From Thalassia testudinum (lineage: Eukaryota; Streptophyta; Magnoliopsida; Alismatales; Hydrocharitaceae): a DNA stretch of 64,000 nt. The translations under genes and the position numbers were made by a program. The first letter of the stretch is position 1. The number at the start of each line of letters is the position of its first letter. Positions 60,476 through 64,000 of the stretch are shown one piece after another. The stretch lies in NCBI GenBank assembly GCA_037157565.1, contig JAZHRO010000012.1:9264501-9328500 (forward strand), read 5' to 3'. The notes under the pieces were generated by a model, which made no database searches, was not told the DNA's origin, and saw nothing but the letters and a program-made list of their open reading frames with translations.

Positions 60476-60706
60476 GTCTGGGCTTCTCCTTCACCATTTT
60501 CCTTCTTGAGTGCTAGGGTTTTAGGGATCTGTGCATCTGTACATCCCTAACACTCACAAAAACTCATTAAAATGACAATAAAAAATGCAATGCATGCCTA
60601 TCCTAATTTATGCCTAAATGCAGCCCAAAAACCCGTTTGCAGAGTAAAATCCTAAGAGCTAGGTTAGTTTTAAAGCATAAAAATGATGATAAACTGGCGT
60701 TTATCA

Positions 60707-61548
60707 ATATGCTAGCGCTTTTCCACTTCCGAGGTGGGACTAAATGTCCCACCTCCCTTCGCACATCTGCTGCTGAGAGTTCTTGACCAAATTGAAGGGT
60801 TGCAGCTGTTGGAGTCTTCGCGTGAGGGTTGCGACATGTGCGGGCTTCGATTACACACAGCCTGGGGGTCTCTCCTGGAGCAGAGTGCGACCTGGAGCAG
60901 CTTGAAGCTTACTTCAAGCATGGCAGTAATGGCGGAAGGCATCTTGAACCTAAAATCAATAACACGACCTTGCAGCCACGTCAAAATGTTTGGAAGGGGT
61001 CATCGGAGCACGGTGAAGATGCTGGGGTGGTTAGCGTGGCGTGTGGGTGGCTGTGGTGGCGTATCTAGGGCTTACTGTGGGTGTGTGAGTGGGTTTGTTT
61101 GAGAGAGTGTTTGGGTGGTTGATGGAGTGATTGGAGTGAGGGGATAAAATCAAGAAGTCGAGGCGGAGGTCATAGGGTGGTTGGCAAGGTGTATGGAGGT
61201 GCGGAGCGATGGGAACACCTCGCTGGAGGTATTGCTAGAGGTGGAGAAGGTGACGATGATTAGTGGCGTTGGTGCGTCATTTTGGGAAATAAAGAGGGGG
61301 GAAAGAAAGTGGGAGAGAGAGGGAGTCGAAAAACCTACTTTTAAGGGACGAAAGGAACAGGGGATCCACGCCGGTATGGTTGCCAGCTGTGAGGAAGATG
61401 AAGCTCCGTAGATGTGGCTGCGATGAAGACGGGGCAGAGGCGACGTCGGCCGATGTTGCGCGACGTGGAGGATGGAGAGGAAGACAACCCAACCACTGGT
61501 ATTGTGCTTGGGCAACGAGTGAGTGAGGGAGAAACCACCGGAGGTTGC
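60707..61548 (-). repeat. Athila-like LTR F, part 2 (middle)
   Basis: It begins with the target-site copy ATATG. On the minus strand it reads GTCCCACCTCGGAAG as in 9229, then the GC-rich middle. It is split again at 61548 by solo LTR H. Confidence 0.7.
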
Positions 61549-63849
61549 TGTTTGCAGGTCGTAGAGTGCATTTTGATAGGAAAAAGTGTCGTAGTATAGT
61601 GCGCAATACGATCAAACAAAAATATTCATAAAAAGATAATGAGACTTTGAGTCTCGGTCATTCGTCTCTGGGAGGCATTTGTTCAAATCTGAGATCGATC
61701 TTTTATCGCTCTACTTTATTTAGAATCGCACGCCGGTTTCCAATCTTCGGATTAAAGTTTCGCCACTTCTATTGTGAATTCTGGTTACATGTGCGTGTGT
61801 TAGATAACGAAAGTGAACATATGAGTTTCAGTGCGCACAATTCTAGTGATGTGGTGGCTGTTTACAGAAAATGCAAATCTTCTATATTTTCCAGAACCGA
61901 CATGCTTGTTGCAAATATATATAAGTGAAAAACAGGCAACTTGAATCACACAAATCAGATAGCAACCAATAAGCTCGTGGTGATTTCAAACATAGAGATA
62001 TGTATAAAAAAATATCTTTTATTCATTCATTCAAAGGATGTTTGCAACATGGAATGTAGAGGAAAGCTTGTAGAGGAAAGCTTGAAAAACATAAAACTAG
62101 CTAACAGAAAATGATCGCATACAGGAATCTATGGGGAGATTTTGCATGCACCATTGGGGAAGAATAAGAGCTACACTACTAAGAAGTAAATGAAAGCAGT
62201 AAAACTACGAAGAGCTAAGTTACTAATCTAGTAGAAATGAAGGGCATTTGGAGGTGGGCTCCGATGGCCTTTGAGTGGCTGACAGAAGAAGGAGGGGTAG
62301 CCAATGGTGCTTAGGCCGGCCCTTGGAGAGAGGTTGGGAAGATGATCCAGCATCCTGGCATGGAGATGGTGGCCTTCATGGTGGTGCTCCTCGTGGAGGT
62401 CGAGATGTAGCTAACCTAAGTGGATGAGTGGCAAGAATGGGATGAAGCCAAGAGTGGATGGGTGCAAATGGCCACCCCTTAGGTCTTTTTATAGACCTAA
62501 GGGAGACTCTCTAGAGGAGTGTGGAACTCTCTAGAGAGAGTCCCAAGATTGGCCGTCCAAGTGGTTTTTAAATCCACAAAAGGTGGATCTCAAGTTGAAT
62601 GGCTCTTGGTTGCTAATTTTGGCAACCAAGAGTGGCCCCACTTGAAGAGAGTTCTAGAGAACGTGAATGTGTGTGTGTGTACGTGAATGTGTGTGTGTGA
62701 GTGTGTGGTCATGCCCTAGGTGTCTAAGTGATATAGGTTAGGTCCTAAGGGGTTTAGGTAGGTGTATGCCTTGAATTAGGGTTGCAAACCCTAATTACTA
62801 AGGGGGAATTGCAATTAAACTTAACCCAAGTTTAATTGAATGGGTGTGAACCTATTTGAGAGTGAAATAACTCAATTAGGTTGGGTTTAGGTCAATTGGA
62901 CTCTCACTAAGTCCAATTGGACTTGTGTGGGTTGAGATCTGAGCTCAATTGGACTTAATGAGTCCAATTGGCTTAGGTAATGGTAATTGACTACGATCTA
63001 AGTCAATTGGGTTTGGTGAGGACCTAATTAGGTCCTTAGGGAGGTCTAGAGGTGATGTACTAGGGTTAGGGTACCTTAATTTAGGTTCCTATGGGAATGG
63101 AATTAGGTCTAGGGAGCTAGAGATCCAAGATCAAGGCTTGAATCTCAAAACAAGAATTGGAGAGTAGTTCCAGATGTCCAAAAATGGAATCAAACGCCTT
63201 ATACTCAAAAATCAGAAGTCCAAACTTGTTGTCTAGACGTCCAATCAGAGTCAAGAAGAATTCAAGATTCTGTCTTGGGTATTCTACAGAAATTAGACGT
63301 CTGACAAAGTATCTGGACGCCCAATAAAACTGCAGAAGTGGGTTTAAGGTGTGCAGGAGTTGGCTAAGGGTTCTGGATGTCCTATAATTCATCTGGACGT
63401 CTAGATAAAGGTTTGAATTAGAGTTTTAAGGTTTCCTAGGGTGCAGTGACATAATCTAAGGGTGGCTAATGCTTGGGGAAGTCTCTAAGCTATCCTAAGG
63501 CTAGGATGGACCTAAGCTCTTCATATTTTACTGCTTTATTTCTACTTAATAGAGTAGCATACCTTAACTCCCTTACATTATTATATCCTACATCTAATCT
63601 AAGTCTTCTACTCCAGCTCTGCTGCAACACCTATTATTCCTAATCCCGCTTCAGATCCAGCTCTAGATCCATCTTATTACCTGCAATTGGCATAATGCAC
63701 TTAATCAGCACATTTAACATTATTTTATGTATAGCTAAAGGAAAGCAGTAAAGATGTAGATAATGCTTATGCATGCATGAATTTCCCTAACTTATGCTAA
63801 GTTCTAGCCTAATTTAGGTCAATTAAGACCTATGATTGTTGCGCAATCA
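61549..63849 (-). repeat. Solo LTR H (minus strand)
   Basis: About 2,300 bp. On the minus strand it starts TGATTGCGCAACAATCATAG at 63849 and ends CTGCAAACA at 61549. The flanking 5-mers GTTGC and GTTTC differ at one base. The minus-strand TATA box CTATAAAAAG is at 62485-62494, framed by an 11-bp inverted repeat. A TG-rich run is at 62665-62706. No ORF of interest. Confidence 0.65.
62476..62503 (-). promoter_or_regulatory. TATA box flanked by a perfect inverted repeat in LTR H
   Basis: CCCTTAGGTCT, then TTTTAT, then AGACCTAAGGG: 11-bp arms around a six-base centre that overlaps the minus-strand TATA box. Confidence 0.6.
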
Positions 63850-64000
63850 GTTTCGGAGATTGTGGCTAGCGAGGGAGAGAGGAATATAAGGAGAACCGAC
63901 CTAATTTCAAGCTTGAAGTGATCGGAGGGGTCTGGGCTCCTTTAAATAGGGCTCTGAAGGTCGGTTAAGGCTTGGGAAGCAAGCTTTTGCTTCCCAAGCA
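63850..64000 (-). repeat. Athila-like LTR F, part 3 (core promoter region)
   Basis: Minus-strand continuation of F. CCTATTTAAAGG near 63939-63951 is the likely TATA box. A perfect 12-bp inverted repeat CTTGGGAAGCAA-GCTT-TTGCTTCCCAAG lies upstream of it at 63971-63998. The LTR continues beyond the window. Confidence 0.65.

Larger units (their letters stand above)
58448..60706 (-). repeat. Solo LTR G (minus strand), TSD ATATG
   Basis: 2,259 bp with a perfect duplication ATATG at 58443-58447 and 60707-60711. On the minus strand it starts TGATAAACGCCAGTTTATC at 60706. The minus-strand TATA box CTATAAAAAGACC is near 59347-59359. Its U3 contains an AGCT-dense tract (59780-60475) and four GGCGCC sites (59449-59642). 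Confidence 0.88.

Noticed and set aside
1..64000. CRISPR array, bacterial operon or prophage
   Set aside because: There are no regular short repeat-spacer series and no prokaryotic gene layout. Everything readable is plant retrotransposon sequence.

Overview
The window is plant nuclear DNA made almost entirely of nested LTR retrotransposons. I see no host gene, no rRNA gene, no intact tRNA gene and no CRISPR array. The LTRs are long (about 1.3-2.7 kb) and start TG and end CA. The primer binding sites match the 3' end of plant tRNA-Asp. The only intact pol is of the Athila/Tat (Ty3-gypsy) type. This points to a flowering plant with a large genome, probably pericentromeric or other heterochromatin; I cannot name the species.

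Layout. (1) 1-3576: the 3' tail and 3' LTR of an Athila-like element (A1) that runs off the left edge. (2) 3577-6704: plus-strand internal part of a non-autonomous element (W), whose 3' end and 3' LTR reappear at 38354-39653. (3) 6705-38353: a minus-strand non-autonomous array (X) of the form LTR-internal-LTR-partial internal, split by three later insertions. These are an almost new, complete Athila-type element (7400-21018, TSD ATGAT), an older complete non-autonomous element Y (23735-31220) and a solo LTR Z (33302-35172). (4) 39654-47003: rearranged LTR fragments, including a primer binding site that carries up to 55 nt of tRNA-Asp sequence plus a second tRNA-Asp piece (41714-41809), and a solo LTR with a perfect TSD (44884-46522). 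(5) 47004-52690: AT-rich degraded tails, a block rich in TATTACA words, and a further minus-strand LTR. (6) 52691-57551: two copies of a tail+LTR unit (D1, D2) around another LTR (E). (7) 57552-64000: a minus-strand Athila-like LTR (F) split by two solo LTRs (G, H).

How the parts relate. Only the element at 7400-21018 encodes protease, RT, RNase H and integrase. Families X, Y and W carry instead one decayed proline/tyrosine-rich and acidic ORF of unknown function and no pol. They share with the Athila element the tRNA-Asp primer site, a central GGCATGGGGG motif and a terminal hairpin-plus-purine module next to the 3' LTR, so they may be mobilised in trans. The most interesting signals are short conserved hairpins with compensatory changes: one beside the 3' purine tract in nearly all families, and a TTTAGTGACG-type hairpin about 30-60 bp upstream of the TATA box in most of the non-autonomous LTRs. 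Boundaries given for old fragments are approximate.
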